Assembly (NCBI RefSeq): GCF_900103325.1
Contig: NZ_FMXM01000025.1
Location: forward strand, 39,716-103,715
Reading direction: 5' to 3'
Source: Mesorhizobium qingshengii
GTDB taxonomy: Bacteria; Pseudomonadota; Alphaproteobacteria; Rhizobiales; Rhizobiaceae
Length of the DNA stretch: 64,000 nucleotides
How positions within the stretch are numbered: position 1 is the stretch's first letter; each line of letters opens with the position of its first letter. Below the pieces are notes generated by a model. The model ran no database searches, was not told the origin of the DNA, and saw only the letters and a list, made by a program, of their open reading frames with translations. Of this stretch, positions 25,849-34,904 are shown one piece after another. The translations under genes and the position numbers were made by a program.

Positions 25849-26436
25849 CTAGAGGGCGTATTTGACCAGGATATAGAGCAAAATCAGGGCAGCCGCTGCG
25901 GCACCTGCGATCAGGCCAAGGCGCTTTTCGATGAACTCGCGGATCGGCTCGCCGTAGCGGCGCAACAGCCAGGCCAGCAGCAGGAAGCGGGCGCCGCGCG
26001 CCACGATCGCCAGCACGATGAACAGCGCCAGATTGACGCCGATGACGCCGGACAGGATGGTCACCACCTTGATCGGCGGCAAATGGGCGGCGCCCGAAGT
26101 GACCAGCATCAGGATGATGAAGCCAATGCCCGACGAGGTGCGCAACTGTTCGAATTCGTCATACTTGCCGTAGAATTCGAGGATGGGCCTCGCCACCGCG
26201 TCATAGGCGTAGTGGCCGATGAACCAGCCGGCGATGCCGCCAAGCACCGAGGCGACGGTGGCGATCAGCGCATAGCGGTAGGCGCGATCCGGCCGCGACA
26301 GCGCCATCGGCAAGAACAGCACGTCGGCCGGCACCAGAAACACCGAGCTTTCGACGAAAGCGATGAAGGCCAGCCACCATTCGGCGGATTTCCTGGCCGC
26401 CAGCGACAAGGTCCAGTCGTACAGTCCGCGAAGCAT
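25849..26436 (-). CDS. YqaA/DedA-like membrane protein
   Basis: 195 aa with about five hydrophobic segments. FIAFVESSVFLVPADVLFLPMAL and SVLGGIAGWFIGHYAYDAV, with HLPPIKVVTILSGVIGVNL, are the pattern of YqaA proteins, distant members of the DedA/VTT family. Members are thought to handle lipids or proton-linked membrane homeostasis. AGGAGTGCCG before the ATG at 26436 decides the start. It is followed by the palindrome at 25809-25847 and then dsbB on the same strand. Confidence 0.85.
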   Translation of the reverse strand: MLRGLYDWTLSLAARKSAEWWLAFIAFVESSVFLVPADVLFLPMALSRPDRAYRYALIATVASVLGGIAGWFIGHYAYDAVARPILEFYGKYDEFEQLRTSSGIGFIILMLVTSGAAHLPPIKVVTILSGVIGVNLALFIVLAIVARGARFLLLAWLLRRYGEPIREFIEKRLGLIAGAAAAALILLYILVKYAL

Positions 26437-26643
26437 CGGCACTCCTAATGCGTGTCGCCCAAAAGTGCGCAGCGGTTTCGGGACAAGACAAGGAACCCAA
26501 AGCACGCCATCCGTCCTTTCAGACAGGCCGCGCCTTGATGCGCCGCCTGTCTAGAAAGATTTTCCGCGCTGCACAATGGCAGCACCATCACGAAATCGAA
26601 AGGCGCAGTTTGGTCGCATCCGGGGCACCTGAGAATTGGCCAG

Positions 26644-26671
26644 TTGACGAACAGGCCTCCGACCGTATAGT
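26644..26671 (+). promoter_or_regulatory. Promoter of tRNA-Leu
   Basis: TTGACG at 26644-26649 and TATAGT at 26666-26671, separated by 16 bases, lie about 30 bases before the tRNA. Near-consensus for the housekeeping sigma factor. Confidence 0.6.
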
Positions 26672-26699
26672 CCGCGCCCATCCAGGCCGCCCGGCCTGA

Positions 26700-26784
26700 G
26701 CCCCTATGGCGGAATTGGTAGACGCGCTCGACTCAAAATCGAGTTCCGCAAGGAGTGCTGGTTCGATCCCGGCTAGGGGCACCA
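26700..26784 (+). tRNA. tRNA-Leu (anticodon CAA)
   Basis: 85 bases including an encoded CCA end. Acceptor arms GCCCCTA and TAGGGGC pair fully, with discriminator A. The anticodon stem CTCGA/TCGAG closes a loop CTCAAAA whose anticodon CAA is at 26734-26736 and reads UUG codons. A long variable arm (GTTCCGCAAGGAGT region) and the T-arm GGTTCGATCCC identify a class II tRNA-Leu. A promoter-like sequence precedes it. A gene relic lies immediately downstream. Confidence 0.96.
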
Positions 26785-26840
26785 TTTCATTCTATCGAGC
26801 CGTTAGCGCTCAGCGCATGTTGCCGGTGTGGCCCTGCGAA

Positions 26841-27050
26841 TCACGCTGCCTGGCCCCTTCGAACGGCCTTGCTCCACTTGTGCGAGCCGCAGTTCGAAAC
26901 GAAGAGCTTTGTCCCGTCACGGCTCACGACAAACCCGTGCGTTCCGATACCGGTGGCGATGAAGCCGATCTCGGAAAAGCTGTCTCCGTCGATCACGCCC
27001 GTCGTTCACTATGTCGGCGACATGGAAGACCTTGCCGCGTCCATCCAGCC
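26841..27050 (-). pseudogene. Remnant of a YncE-like beta-propeller (YVTN-type) protein
   Basis: On the minus strand a frame ending at the TGA at 26841-26843 reads DGDSFSEIGFIATG, THGFVVSRDGTKLFVSNCGS and then runs out. The alternation of a pro-His-Gly turn, SRDGTKLFVSN strand and small residue is the blade pattern of YVTN/SMP-30-like beta-propellers. Upstream, a second frame reads KVFHVADIVNDG, so at least one frameshift separates the two pieces. Only about one and a half blades remain, with no start codon. It sits between tRNA-Leu and the GNAT gene. Confidence 0.5.
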
Positions 27051-27071
27051 GCGAAAGGTCGAGGTCATGGT

Positions 27072-28352
27072 CTACCGCCGTTTCAACAAGCTCTTCATCC
27101 GGTTGCGCAACAGGCGGGCCATGTTGCGGGTCTCGCGGTAGAGATGCAGTTGCGAGGCGGCCTGGCGGGTGAGCCGGTCGGCATCGGGCGTCAGTCCGAT
27201 CACCAGCGTGCCCATTGGCTTGCGCTCGGTCCACAGCCGGCTCATCACCGGATGGTCGGGCACGGCGCAGGAATCGGTCATCATGATGTTGGGATCGTCG
27301 AGATGCTGCTTCGTCACCTCGATCATCAGCAGCGTGCCCGGCGAATAGGCTGACAGCGTCTCGTCATAGGCCGTCTTCCAGGTGTAGGCGACGCCAGCTT
27401 CGACGAAGACGATCAGGCAAGCGATGGTGCGGCCGTCGAGCGTCAGCGAATGGATGCGGCACATGTCCTGCTCGGCCAGCCGGTGCACGGCTTCGCGGGC
27501 AAAGGCGGCACGGTAGCGGTCGATCGCCATGGCGGTGCGTTCGCGACCTTTCCAGCCGGCCGCTTCCAGCGTCAGGAAGCTTTCGATGGCATGGCGGATT
27601 TCTTCAGGCCCGCGCGCCACGATATGATCCAGCCTGCCGAGGTCGCCAAGGCGCCGCTTCAGGCGGCGGAACTCGCGATAATGGTGCGAGCGCAGCGAGG
27701 CCTTCAGATAGTCCTCTCCGTCGAGCGCGCTCTCCAGCACGGGTCGCTGGGTCTCGCCGGTGGTGACCAGCATCAGGCCGCGCGTCTCGGCCACGGTGGC
27801 AAGCAGGCTCGCCACCTGGCCGTCGAGCCGGATGTCGGGCAGGACGAACACTTTCGGCAGCTTGAGGTGCGGGCGTGACAGCATCGCGAAGAAATCCTCG
27901 ACGACGCCGACCGGGTCGTCGCGGTCGACCAATGGCGTGCCGAGGGGACCGAACGGGCTCGACCATGTGCGCATGACCGGAACACCGAGCGGCATCACCG
28001 GCCGCTCAACCGAGAACGGCACCAGCAGGCGCAGCCGGTTGCGGTATTCGTCGCCGTCGCGGATGACCGCCAGCCGCACCTCGCGATCCTCCAGCCGGGG
28101 CATGGCGGGCGCCAGGAAACGCGGATTGAAGAAGACGTTCGGCTCGATCGTGCGGGCGCACAGATAGTCGAGTTCCTCGACTAGGTCGAAGCCGGCCGAC
28201 GCCGGGTAGATGGCCAGTTTGCGCTCGGGCCGGTTGTTGGCGAGGATTTCGATATGGGCGGGATCGGCGTCGCGGGTCAGCCCGGCAAGGCCGGACACCA
28301 TCGCGCCGGCGGTACCGCCACTGGTTTCCTCGAGCAACGGGACGGCGGCCAT
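27072..28352 (-). CDS. GNAT family N-acetyltransferase (cellulose/capsule-type, Acetyltransf_6-like)
   Basis: 426 aa from the ATG at 28352. The C-terminal half has the FemAB/BcsL-like acetyltransferase pattern: LRSHHYREFRRLKRRLGDLG, then FLTLEAAGWKGRERTAM, ACLIVFVEAGVAYTWKTAYDE and YSPGTLLMIEVTKQHL. Such enzymes acylate sugars or peptides during polysaccharide production. The ATG overlaps the stop of the upstream flippase by one base (TGATG), so the two are translationally coupled and probably act on the same extracellular polymer. Substrate unknown. Confidence 0.82.
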   Translation of the reverse strand: MAAVPLLEETSGGTAGAMVSGLAGLTRDADPAHIEILANNRPERKLAIYPASAGFDLVEELDYLCARTIEPNVFFNPRFLAPAMPRLEDREVRLAVIRDGDEYRNRLRLLVPFSVERPVMPLGVPVMRTWSSPFGPLGTPLVDRDDPVGVVEDFFAMLSRPHLKLPKVFVLPDIRLDGQVASLLATVAETRGLMLVTTGETQRPVLESALDGEDYLKASLRSHHYREFRRLKRRLGDLGRLDHIVARGPEEIRHAIESFLTLEAAGWKGRERTAMAIDRYRAAFAREAVHRLAEQDMCRIHSLTLDGRTIACLIVFVEAGVAYTWKTAYDETLSAYSPGTLLMIEVTKQHLDDPNIMMTDSCAVPDHPVMSRLWTERKPMGTLVIGLTPDADRLTRQAASQLHLYRETRNMARLLRNRMKSLLKRR

Positions 28353-29752
28353 CACGCGGCTCCTTTCGCGGGCACGAAGATGAGCATGACGATGCCGAGC
28401 TGGCGCCAGACCGTGAAGGACAGCGCGCTGGCCTCGAAGATCATGGCAAAGGCGGTGGCCATCGCCGCGCCCCACAGGCCGAAAAGCGGAATCAGCACCA
28501 CGTTGAGAGCGATGTTGAAGGCCAGCGTCATGGCATAGACGGCGGCGCAGATGTTCTGGTTGCCGCTCATCGTCAGCAGGCTTTCGCAAGGGCCGACGGC
28601 GGCCCGCGCCACGACGCCGAAGACGAGCAGGAACAGCAGCGGATAGCCGCTGGTGAATTCGGGGCCGAACAGCACCAGCATCGGCTCGCCCAGCGCCAGC
28701 ACCAGCGTCGCCATCAACAGCGACGGCCAGAATGTCCACGACACCGTCTCGCGGGCGAAGGCGGCAAGTTTCTCCGGCTCGCCATGGGTGAACTGCGCAT
28801 AGCGCTGGGCAACGCCGGCCTTGACGGCGAAATAGACGAAATGCACCAGCGCCAGCGTCTTGACGGTTGCGAAATAGATGGCGACGTCGTTGGGATCCAT
28901 ATAGGCGCCGACCATCAGCACGTCGGCATTGGTGAGCAGGAAGAAGAAGCTCTCGACCAGGAAGATCGGCAGCGAGACGACGAACCATTCGGCGAAATGC
29001 ACCTTCATCGGCCCAGCCGGAATCCGCTTTTCCAGGCGATGGGTGACGCCGATGAGTTGACCGAGCGTGGTGACGTAGGTGGCGGCGATCGAGGCGAATA
29101 TCGCCGTCCTGGCATCGGGGGCGTAACCCGCCAGCAGCATCAGCGCCATGAACAGCAGGATCAACACCGGCCGCACCAGATAGGTCGGCGACAGGGCGAA
29201 CAACGCCCAGCTGTTCGCCCTGGCCTGGCCTTGCAACAGATCCGAGAGCGCGATCATCGGCAGGCAAATGACGCCGAGGATGAACGGTATCACGTAGTAG
29301 TTTTCAATCCATGGCGAAGCCAGCCAGACGCCGAGCGCGCCGAGCCCGGCGATGATCGTCGAGGCGATCAGCACGAACAGGCGGCTGGCCAGCACGATGC
29401 CGCGCAGTTCGTCCATCAAGCCGCGCTCGCGGTATTCGGGGATGAAACGGATGACCGACGTGTGGAAGCCGAGGCAGGCGAGGTTGCCGACGATGACCAT
29501 CGTCACCCAGACGAGGACGAAGATGCCGTACTCGAACGAGCCTATCCAGCGCGCCATCAGCACCTGGCTGACGAAGGCGATGACGGCACTGATGATGCGG
29601 ATGGAGAAGGCGATGACCGACATGCGGCCGGCCTCGCCGCGCTCGTCGGCGGTGAACAGCACGGCGTCGATGCGGTCAAGCCATGGCCCGATGCGCAGCG
29701 CCATACGCTGCGGCAGGAACCGCCCGGCTGTCGTGGCCGCGGAAAAGCGCAC
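28352..29752 (-). CDS. Polysaccharide flippase (MOP/Wzx-like oligosaccharide transporter)
   Basis: 466 aa with 12 or more hydrophobic helices. SVIAFSIRIISAVIAFVSQV and WIGSFEYGIFVLVWVTMVI open the first repeat, and LFGPEFTSGYPLLFLL with LTMSGNQNICAAVYAMTLAF occurs late in the protein, as in Wzx/RfbX and MATE-like flippases. It should move lipid-linked sugar across the inner membrane. The GTG start at 29752 has CGGAGA ten bases upstream; an ATG at 29704 is the alternative. Coupled by a one-base overlap to the acetyltransferase. Confidence 0.85.
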   Translation of the reverse strand: MRFSAATTAGRFLPQRMALRIGPWLDRIDAVLFTADERGEAGRMSVIAFSIRIISAVIAFVSQVLMARWIGSFEYGIFVLVWVTMVIVGNLACLGFHTSVIRFIPEYRERGLMDELRGIVLASRLFVLIASTIIAGLGALGVWLASPWIENYYVIPFILGVICLPMIALSDLLQGQARANSWALFALSPTYLVRPVLILLFMALMLLAGYAPDARTAIFASIAATYVTTLGQLIGVTHRLEKRIPAGPMKVHFAEWFVVSLPIFLVESFFFLLTNADVLMVGAYMDPNDVAIYFATVKTLALVHFVYFAVKAGVAQRYAQFTHGEPEKLAAFARETVSWTFWPSLLMATLVLALGEPMLVLFGPEFTSGYPLLFLLVFGVVARAAVGPCESLLTMSGNQNICAAVYAMTLAFNIALNVVLIPLFGLWGAAMATAFAMIFEASALSFTVWRQLGIVMLIFVPAKGAA

Positions 29753-29830
29753 CCCGATTATTCTCCGTTTTCCGCCTCTTTTTCAGGGTTTGGTGTAGCG
29801 GAGACACCTTAAGAAACGGTTGGGTGGGTT

Positions 29831-29881
29831 CTCTCTTCGCCCCGTTCACGGGGAGAAGGTGCCGGCAGGCGGATGAGGGGC
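29831..29881. repeat. Intergenic mosaic repeat, short copy
   Basis: The stretch begins CTCTTCGCCCCGTTCACGGG and ends GGCGGATGAGGGG. It contains the dyad CCCCG-TTCA-CGGGG. This unit is repeated in reverse orientation, in longer form, at 30151-30280. It resembles the intergenic mosaic elements of rhizobia. Confidence 0.7.
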
Positions 29882-29900
29882 GGAGTCGGCTTACGGAGAT

Positions 29901-30127
29901 TTGCGCTGTTCCGGTCCAGCCGCGCCTGTGCTCGGCTTTCGTGGCATGATGGCGGGGCGAGCCGACAAGGGCCTTGTTATCACCACCGGAACATCTACCG
30001 CTGATGCTCGGCGCGAGGCTGTGCGCGACGGGGCTCCGGCCATCAACTTGGTCGACGGCGATGGAAGGTCGGCGTGCATGAAGATGTTCGAGTGACCGTC
30101 GAGGAGATGGCATTCGCGGGGTTTTAG
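29901..30127 (+). pseudogene. Remnant of an Mrr-family restriction endonuclease (C-terminal end)
   Basis: A frame containing FRGMMAGRADKGLVITTGTS and then DARREAVRDGAPAINLVDGD matches the C-terminal part of Mrr-type nuclease domains, where a Gly-Arg-Ala-Asp-Lys-Gly stretch is followed by a TTG turn and an LIDG strand. A stop interrupts this frame at 30093-30095, and the expected last segment (VTVEEMAFAGF and stop at 30125-30127) continues in another frame, so there is a frameshift near 30092. The catalytic core upstream is gone. It lies between two inverted copies of an intergenic repeat. Confidence 0.6.
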
Positions 30128-30150
30128 CGACGCCGATTTCGAAACTCAGC

Positions 30151-30280
30151 GCTGCCCCTCATCCGGCCCTGCGGGCAAGCCCTTCGCTATCGCTCCGGGC
30201 GTTCGTTGTTCGAAAAGCCAAGCAATTGGCTTTTCGTCCGCTGCGCGGACCACGCCTCACCCCCGTGAACGGGGAGAAGG
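30151..30280. repeat. Intergenic mosaic repeat, long inverted copy
   Basis: Reverse-oriented, longer copy of the unit at 29831-29881: it starts GCTGCCCCTCATCCGGC and ends CCCCCGTGAACGGGGAGAAGG. Its middle holds an 11-base perfect hairpin, CGAAAAGCCAA (30211-30221) with TTGGCTTTTCG (30226-30236). It ends about 10 bases from the secA stop, so its transcript may also form the secA 3' end. Confidence 0.75.
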
Positions 30281-30290
30281 AAAAAGCGCC

Positions 30291-33023
30291 TTACGCGAAC
30301 GCGCCGTGGCAATGCTTGTACTTCTTGCCGGAGCCGCACGGGCAGGCTTCGTTGCGGCCGATCTTGCCCCAGGTCGCCGGGTTGTTCGGGTCGCGGTCCT
30401 CGGGAGCAACGATGGCGGTCGCATCCGGGCGGACCAGTAGGGCGGTCTCGCCGCCTTCAAAATCGTTCTCGCCGGTGGTGCCGTCGATATGCGTGCCGAA
30501 CATGTCGGGCGCCTCGGGTGGCGGCGCTTCGGCGGCCTGGCGGACCAGCTCGACGCGCATCAACTGCGCGGTGACGGCCTGGCGCAGATTGCCGAGCATC
30601 GCCTGAAACAGCTCGAACGCCTCGCCCTTGTATTCCTGCAGCGGATCGCGCTGGGCGTAGCCGCGGAAGCCGACGACCGAACGCAGATGGTCGAGATTGA
30701 CGATGTGCTCGCGCCACAGATGATCGAGTGTCTGCAGCACCACCGAACGCTCGACATAGGTCATCACCTCGGGGCCGAAACGGTCGGCGCGCTCCTTGGC
30801 GGCGGCGTCGGCGGCCTGGGTGATGCGCTCGCGGATGTCGTCCTCGGCGATGCCCTCTTCCTTGGCCCACTCGTCGACGGGCAGGTCGAGATTGAGGAAT
30901 TCGGCGACCTCGGCCTTCAGGCCCGCGACATCCCACTGCTCGGCATAGGCGTTTTCGGGAATGGCCTTGGCGACGATCTCGTCGATGACGCCCTCGCGCA
31001 TCTCGGCGATGATCTCGGGCAGGCCCTCGCCGTCCATCAGCTCGATGCGCTGCTCGAACACCACCTTGCGCTGGTCATTGGAGACGTCGTCATACTTCAA
31101 CAGGTTCTTGCGGATGTCGAAGTTGCGCGCCTCGACCTTCTTCTGCGCCTTTTCCAGCGCCTTGTTGATCCACGGATGGATGATCGCCTCGTCTTCCTTG
31201 AGGCCGAGCTTCTGCAGCATGCCGTCCATGCGCTCGGACCCGAAGATGCGCATCAGGTCATCCTGCAGCGACAGGAAGAATTTCGAGCGGCCGGGATCGC
31301 CCTGGCGGCCGGAGCGGCCGCGCAGCTGGTTGTCGATGCGGCGCGATTCGTGGCGTTCGGTGGCGAGCACATAAAGGCCGCCGGCCGCCAGCGCCTTTTC
31401 CTTCAGCCTGGCGACGTCGTCACGGATCGCCTTTTCCATGGCCTCGCGCTCGGGCCCTTCAGGCATATCGCCCAGCTCGTCGGCGATGCGCATGTCGGCG
31501 TTGCCGCCGAGCTGGATGTCGGTGCCGCGGCCGGCCATGTTGGTGGCGATGGTGATGGCGCCCGGCTTGCCGGCCTGAGCGACGATCGCCGCCTCGCGCT
31601 CGTGGTGGCGGGCGTTCAGCACCTCGAAATCCTTGAAGCCTTCCTTGCGCAGGCGCTCGGCCAGCTGCTCGGACTTCTCGATCGAGGTGGTGCCGACCAG
31701 CGTCGGCTGGCCCTTGGCGCTGGCTTCGCGGATCTCCTTGACGATCGCCTTGTATTTTTCCTCGACCGTCCGGTAGACCTCGTCGTCCTCGTCCTTGCGG
31801 ATGACCGGCAGGTTGGTCGGGATTTCGGTGACGTCGAGATTGTAGATGTTGCCGAATTCCTCGGCCTCGGTCAGCGCCGTGCCGGTCATGCCGGCGAGCT
31901 TCTTGTAGAGGCGGAAATAGTTCTGGAAGGTGACGGAGGCCAGCGTCTGGTTCTCCGGCTGGATCGTCACGTGCTCCTTGGCCTCGAGCGCCTGGTGCAG
32001 GCCTTCCGAATAGCGGCGGCCGGGCATCATGCGGCCGGTGAACTCGTCGATGATGACGATCTCGTCGTTGCGGACGATGTAGTCCTTGTCCTTCTGGAAC
32101 AGCCGGTGCGCCTTCAGCGCATTGTTGACGTGGTGGACGATGGCGACGTTCTCGACGTCGTAGAGCGACTCGCCCTTCAGCAGGCCGGCGTCGCGCAGCA
32201 GGTTCTCCAGCTTCTCGGTGCCTTCCTCGGTGAAGATCGAGGTCTTCTGCTTTTCGTCGATCTCGTAGTCCTGCGGCTGCAACTGGATGATGAAGGTGTC
32301 GATGGTGTTGTACATTTCCGAGCGGTCCTCGAGCGGACCGGAAATGATCAGCGGTGTGCGCGCCTCGTCGACCAGGATGGAATCGACCTCGTCGACGATC
32401 GCGTAATTGTGGCCGCGCTGCACCATCTGGGCGCGCTCGTACTTCATGTTGTCGCGCAGATAGTCGAAGCCGAGCTCGTTGTTGGTGGCGTAGGTAACGT
32501 CGGCGGCGTAGGCGACGCGACGTTCCTCGTCGGACAGGCCGTGGACGATGACGCCGACCGAGAGGCCGAGGAACTTGTAGACGCGGCCCATCCATTCGGA
32601 GTCGCGTGTGGCGAGATAGTCGTTGACGGTGACGACGTGGACGCCGTTGCCGGCGAGCGCGTTGAGGTAGACCGGCAGCGTCGCGACCAGGGTCTTGCCC
32701 TCGCCGGTGCGCATCTCGGCAATGCCGCCATTGTGCAGCACCATGCCGCCGATCAGCTGGACATCGAAGGGACGCATGCCGAGCACACGGCGCGCCGCCT
32801 CGCGGGCGGTGGCAAAGGCAGGCACCAGCAGGTCATCGAGCGTGGCGCCATTGGCGATGTCCTGACGGAATTTCGCGGTGCGGCCGACCAACTCCTCGTC
32901 GGAGAGCGCCCGCATCTCGTTTTCCATGGCGTTGATCGCCTCGACACGGGGCCGGGTCGATTTGACCCGACGGTCGTTGGAGGAACCGAAAACCTTACGG
33001 GCGAGACCGCCGAGACTGACCAT
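30291..33023 (-). CDS. secA: Protein translocase ATPase subunit SecA
   Basis: 910 aa, full length. Walker A in MRTGEGKTLVATLP (about residue 105), DEVDSILVDEARTPLIISG (DEAD-like Walker B), NMAGRGTDIQLGG and GRSGRQGDPGRSKF in the second helicase domain. The extreme C-terminus, CPCGSGKKYKHCHG, is the zinc-binding motif that contacts SecB. It drives preproteins through SecYEG. Divergent from the parvulin-type PPIase across 265 bases that contain no other gene. Confidence 0.98.
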   Translation of the reverse strand: MVSLGGLARKVFGSSNDRRVKSTRPRVEAINAMENEMRALSDEELVGRTAKFRQDIANGATLDDLLVPAFATAREAARRVLGMRPFDVQLIGGMVLHNGGIAEMRTGEGKTLVATLPVYLNALAGNGVHVVTVNDYLATRDSEWMGRVYKFLGLSVGVIVHGLSDEERRVAYAADVTYATNNELGFDYLRDNMKYERAQMVQRGHNYAIVDEVDSILVDEARTPLIISGPLEDRSEMYNTIDTFIIQLQPQDYEIDEKQKTSIFTEEGTEKLENLLRDAGLLKGESLYDVENVAIVHHVNNALKAHRLFQKDKDYIVRNDEIVIIDEFTGRMMPGRRYSEGLHQALEAKEHVTIQPENQTLASVTFQNYFRLYKKLAGMTGTALTEAEEFGNIYNLDVTEIPTNLPVIRKDEDDEVYRTVEEKYKAIVKEIREASAKGQPTLVGTTSIEKSEQLAERLRKEGFKDFEVLNARHHEREAAIVAQAGKPGAITIATNMAGRGTDIQLGGNADMRIADELGDMPEGPEREAMEKAIRDDVARLKEKALAAGGLYVLATERHESRRIDNQLRGRSGRQGDPGRSKFFLSLQDDLMRIFGSERMDGMLQKLGLKEDEAIIHPWINKALEKAQKKVEARNFDIRKNLLKYDDVSNDQRKVVFEQRIELMDGEGLPEIIAEMREGVIDEIVAKAIPENAYAEQWDVAGLKAEVAEFLNLDLPVDEWAKEEGIAEDDIRERITQAADAAAKERADRFGPEVMTYVERSVVLQTLDHLWREHIVNLDHLRSVVGFRGYAQRDPLQEYKGEAFELFQAMLGNLRQAVTAQLMRVELVRQAAEAPPPEAPDMFGTHIDGTTGENDFEGGETALLVRPDATAIVAPEDRDPNNPATWGKIGRNEACPCGSGKKYKHCHGAFA

Positions 33024-33288
33024 CCAATGGTCCTTTCGATAGAATTCTCAATCTTGAGACGGGCGCCGGCCGGCCCCATCAATTCCGCGTGAACGCACCG
33101 CCTGAATACGGGCAAACACAAAAAGCGCCCGGAAAACGGTTCTGGACGCAAAGTCGTTGGACAGATAAGAGGGGGCTCAACTGATGTCAACGCCGCGCTG
33201 GCCCTGCCGGTCGCGCCAAATTCCGCCACAATCTGGCTGATCTGGAAGCCACCCCGCTCTTTTACAATCCCTCACCGGAGTCATCTTC

Positions 33289-34224
33289 ATGTCCTTGTTG
33301 TTCCGCCGCGCGTCGCTCGCCAGCCTTGGCCTGGCATTCGGCCTGTCGGCTCTTTCGCTGTCGCCGCTGATGGCGCAGGAAACCGCTCCCGCCCCGGCCG
33401 ATGCCGCGGCACCTGCCCCCGCAGCAGCACCTGCCCCGGCACCCGTCGACCCGAACGCCGTCGTCGCCACGATCAACGGCCAGCCCTTGACCGAGGCCGA
33501 TCTCGTGCTCGCCGAAGGCGAGCTGTCGCAGCAGTTCGCGCAGCTGCCGGCCGAGCAGCGCCGCGCCGCCGCGCTTTCGGCGGCCATCGAAATCCGCGTC
33601 ATGGCGGCCCAGGCAGTCACCACCGGCCTCGACAAGGCCCCCGACTTCCAGCGCCGCATGGCCTTCCTGCAGCAGCGCGCGCTGCATGGCGAGATGGTCG
33701 AGAAGGGCGTCGTCGACAAGGTCACCGATGCAGAGGTTCGCGCCCGCTACGACCAGGAAATCGCCAACACGCCGCCGGTCAACGAGGTGCATGCCCGTCA
33801 CATCCTCGTGAAGACGAAGGAAGAGGCGGAGGCCATCATCAAGCAGCTCGACGGCGGCGCCGATTTCCAGAAGCTCGCCAACGAGCACACCAGCGATCCC
33901 TCAGGCAAGACGAGCGGCGGCGATCTCGGCTGGTTCGGACCTGGCCAGATGGTGCCGGAGTTCGACAAGGCTGCCTTCGCGCTCGAAGTGGGCAAATACA
34001 CGGAGCAGCCGGTGCAGTCGCAGTTTGGCTGGCATGTCATCAAGCTCGAGGACAAGCGCACCAAGCAGCCGCCGGCCTTCGACGAGGTCAAGGACCAGGC
34101 CAAGCAGGCGGTCATCCGCGACAAGTATTTCGCGCTGGTCAAGTCGCTGCGCGGCGCCGCCAAGGTCGAGATTCCGGACGCCAACCTGAAGAAGGCGGTC
34201 GATACGCTGGAAAGCGCCAAGTAA
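33289..34224 (+). CDS. Parvulin-type peptidyl-prolyl cis-trans isomerase, exported
   Basis: 311 aa. A signal peptide of about 29 residues is followed by a Pro/Ala-rich linker (TAPAPADAAAPAPAAAPAPA). A SurA-like N-terminal helical region (VVATINGQPLTEADLVLAEG) leads to a rotamase domain: VNEVHARHILVKTKEEAEAI, GGDLGWFGPGQMVPEFDKAA and VQSQFGWHVIKLED. It assists folding of outer-membrane and periplasmic proteins. GGAG lies eight bases before the ATG. It faces secA divergently, which fits a common envelope-export theme. Confidence 0.93.
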   Translation: MSLLFRRASLASLGLAFGLSALSLSPLMAQETAPAPADAAAPAPAAAPAPAPVDPNAVVATINGQPLTEADLVLAEGELSQQFAQLPAEQRRAAALSAAIEIRVMAAQAVTTGLDKAPDFQRRMAFLQQRALHGEMVEKGVVDKVTDAEVRARYDQEIANTPPVNEVHARHILVKTKEEAEAIIKQLDGGADFQKLANEHTSDPSGKTSGGDLGWFGPGQMVPEFDKAAFALEVGKYTEQPVQSQFGWHVIKLEDKRTKQPPAFDEVKDQAKQAVIRDKYFALVKSLRGAAKVEIPDANLKKAVDTLESAK

Positions 34225-34240
34225 GCTTGGAAGATTTTTT

Positions 34241-34279
34241 AAAAAGGGCGCGGCAGCCAAGGGTTGCCGCGCCCTTTTT
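34241..34279. terminator. Bidirectional Rho-independent terminator
   Basis: AAAAAGGGCGCGGCA and TGCCGCGCCCTTTTT form a long stem around a short loop, with A-run and T-run on either side. It serves the PPIase gene on the plus strand and the TetR gene on the minus strand, which converge here. Confidence 0.9.
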
Positions 34280-34304
34280 TGTCGACCCGGTGCCAGTCGT
34301 GTTT

Positions 34305-34904
34305 TTATTTGCCGGGCGTGGCTATGCCTCGCATCACGTAGTGGACCGCCTTGCGCATCGTCGCTTCGTCCTCGTCGAGACGATTGGTCAACAGATGCGT
34401 CCAGGCGAACGACGCGATCAGGTCGGCGACCAGCGCTGAATCGACATTGTCGGCAATTTCGCCCCTGGCCTTGGCGCGCTCCACCATCTGGCCGGTATGA
34501 GCCCGGCGTCCCCTGGCATAGTCGGCAAGGGCCGCGGCCGCGATTTCGTCCGACTGCGCCTCGGCGATCAGCGACCTGAACACGCTGCCCGACGATGTCT
34601 CGCGCCAGTGCGAGAACAGGTTTTTCAGGAAGCCGACGAGATCCTCCTCGAGCCTTCCGGTATCGGGAATGTCGACGCGCTTCTGCCGCTGGTAGACTTC
34701 GAGCAACAGTGCCGCCTTGCTCGGCCACCAGCGGTAGATGGTGGGTTTGCCGGCGCGGGCCCGCCGCGCCACGGCCTCGATCGAGAAACCGGCATAGCCG
34801 GCCTCGACCAGCACCGCTTCGGCTGCATCGAGAATGGCGCCAGCGCTGTCGGGGTTGCGCCGGGCACCGATTGATTTGCGCGCCGGATCGGCGTCTTCGG
34901 CCAT
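34305..34904 (-). CDS. TetR/AcrR family transcriptional regulator
   Basis: 199 aa from the ATG at 34904. The N-terminal helix-turn-helix is clear: ILDAAEAVLVEAGYAGFSIE, VARRARAGKPTIYRWWPSKA. The remainder is the variable ligand-binding domain with a C-terminal TetR_C-like helix bundle (FSHWRETSSGSVFRSLIAEA). GAGGACGAC is a weak ribosome binding site. No transporter or enzyme gene is divergent; the upstream neighbour is the co-directional caspase gene, 170 bases away, so the target may be the gene itself. Confidence 0.92.
   Translation of the reverse strand: MAEDADPARKSIGARRNPDSAGAILDAAEAVLVEAGYAGFSIEAVARRARAGKPTIYRWWPSKAALLLEVYQRQKRVDIPDTGRLEEDLVGFLKNLFSHWRETSSGSVFRSLIAEAQSDEIAAAALADYARGRRAHTGQMVERAKARGEIADNVDSALVADLIASFAWTHLLTNRLDEDEATMRKAVHYVMRGIATPGK

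Noticed and set aside
26755..27141. 128-codon plus-strand frame overlapping tRNA-Leu
   Set aside because: Starts inside the tRNA and covers the propeller relic in antisense; no motif, so not a gene.
30489..33092. 867-codon open frame opposite secA
   Set aside because: Long only because of GC-rich codon bias; SecA on the minus strand is complete with Walker and zinc motifs.
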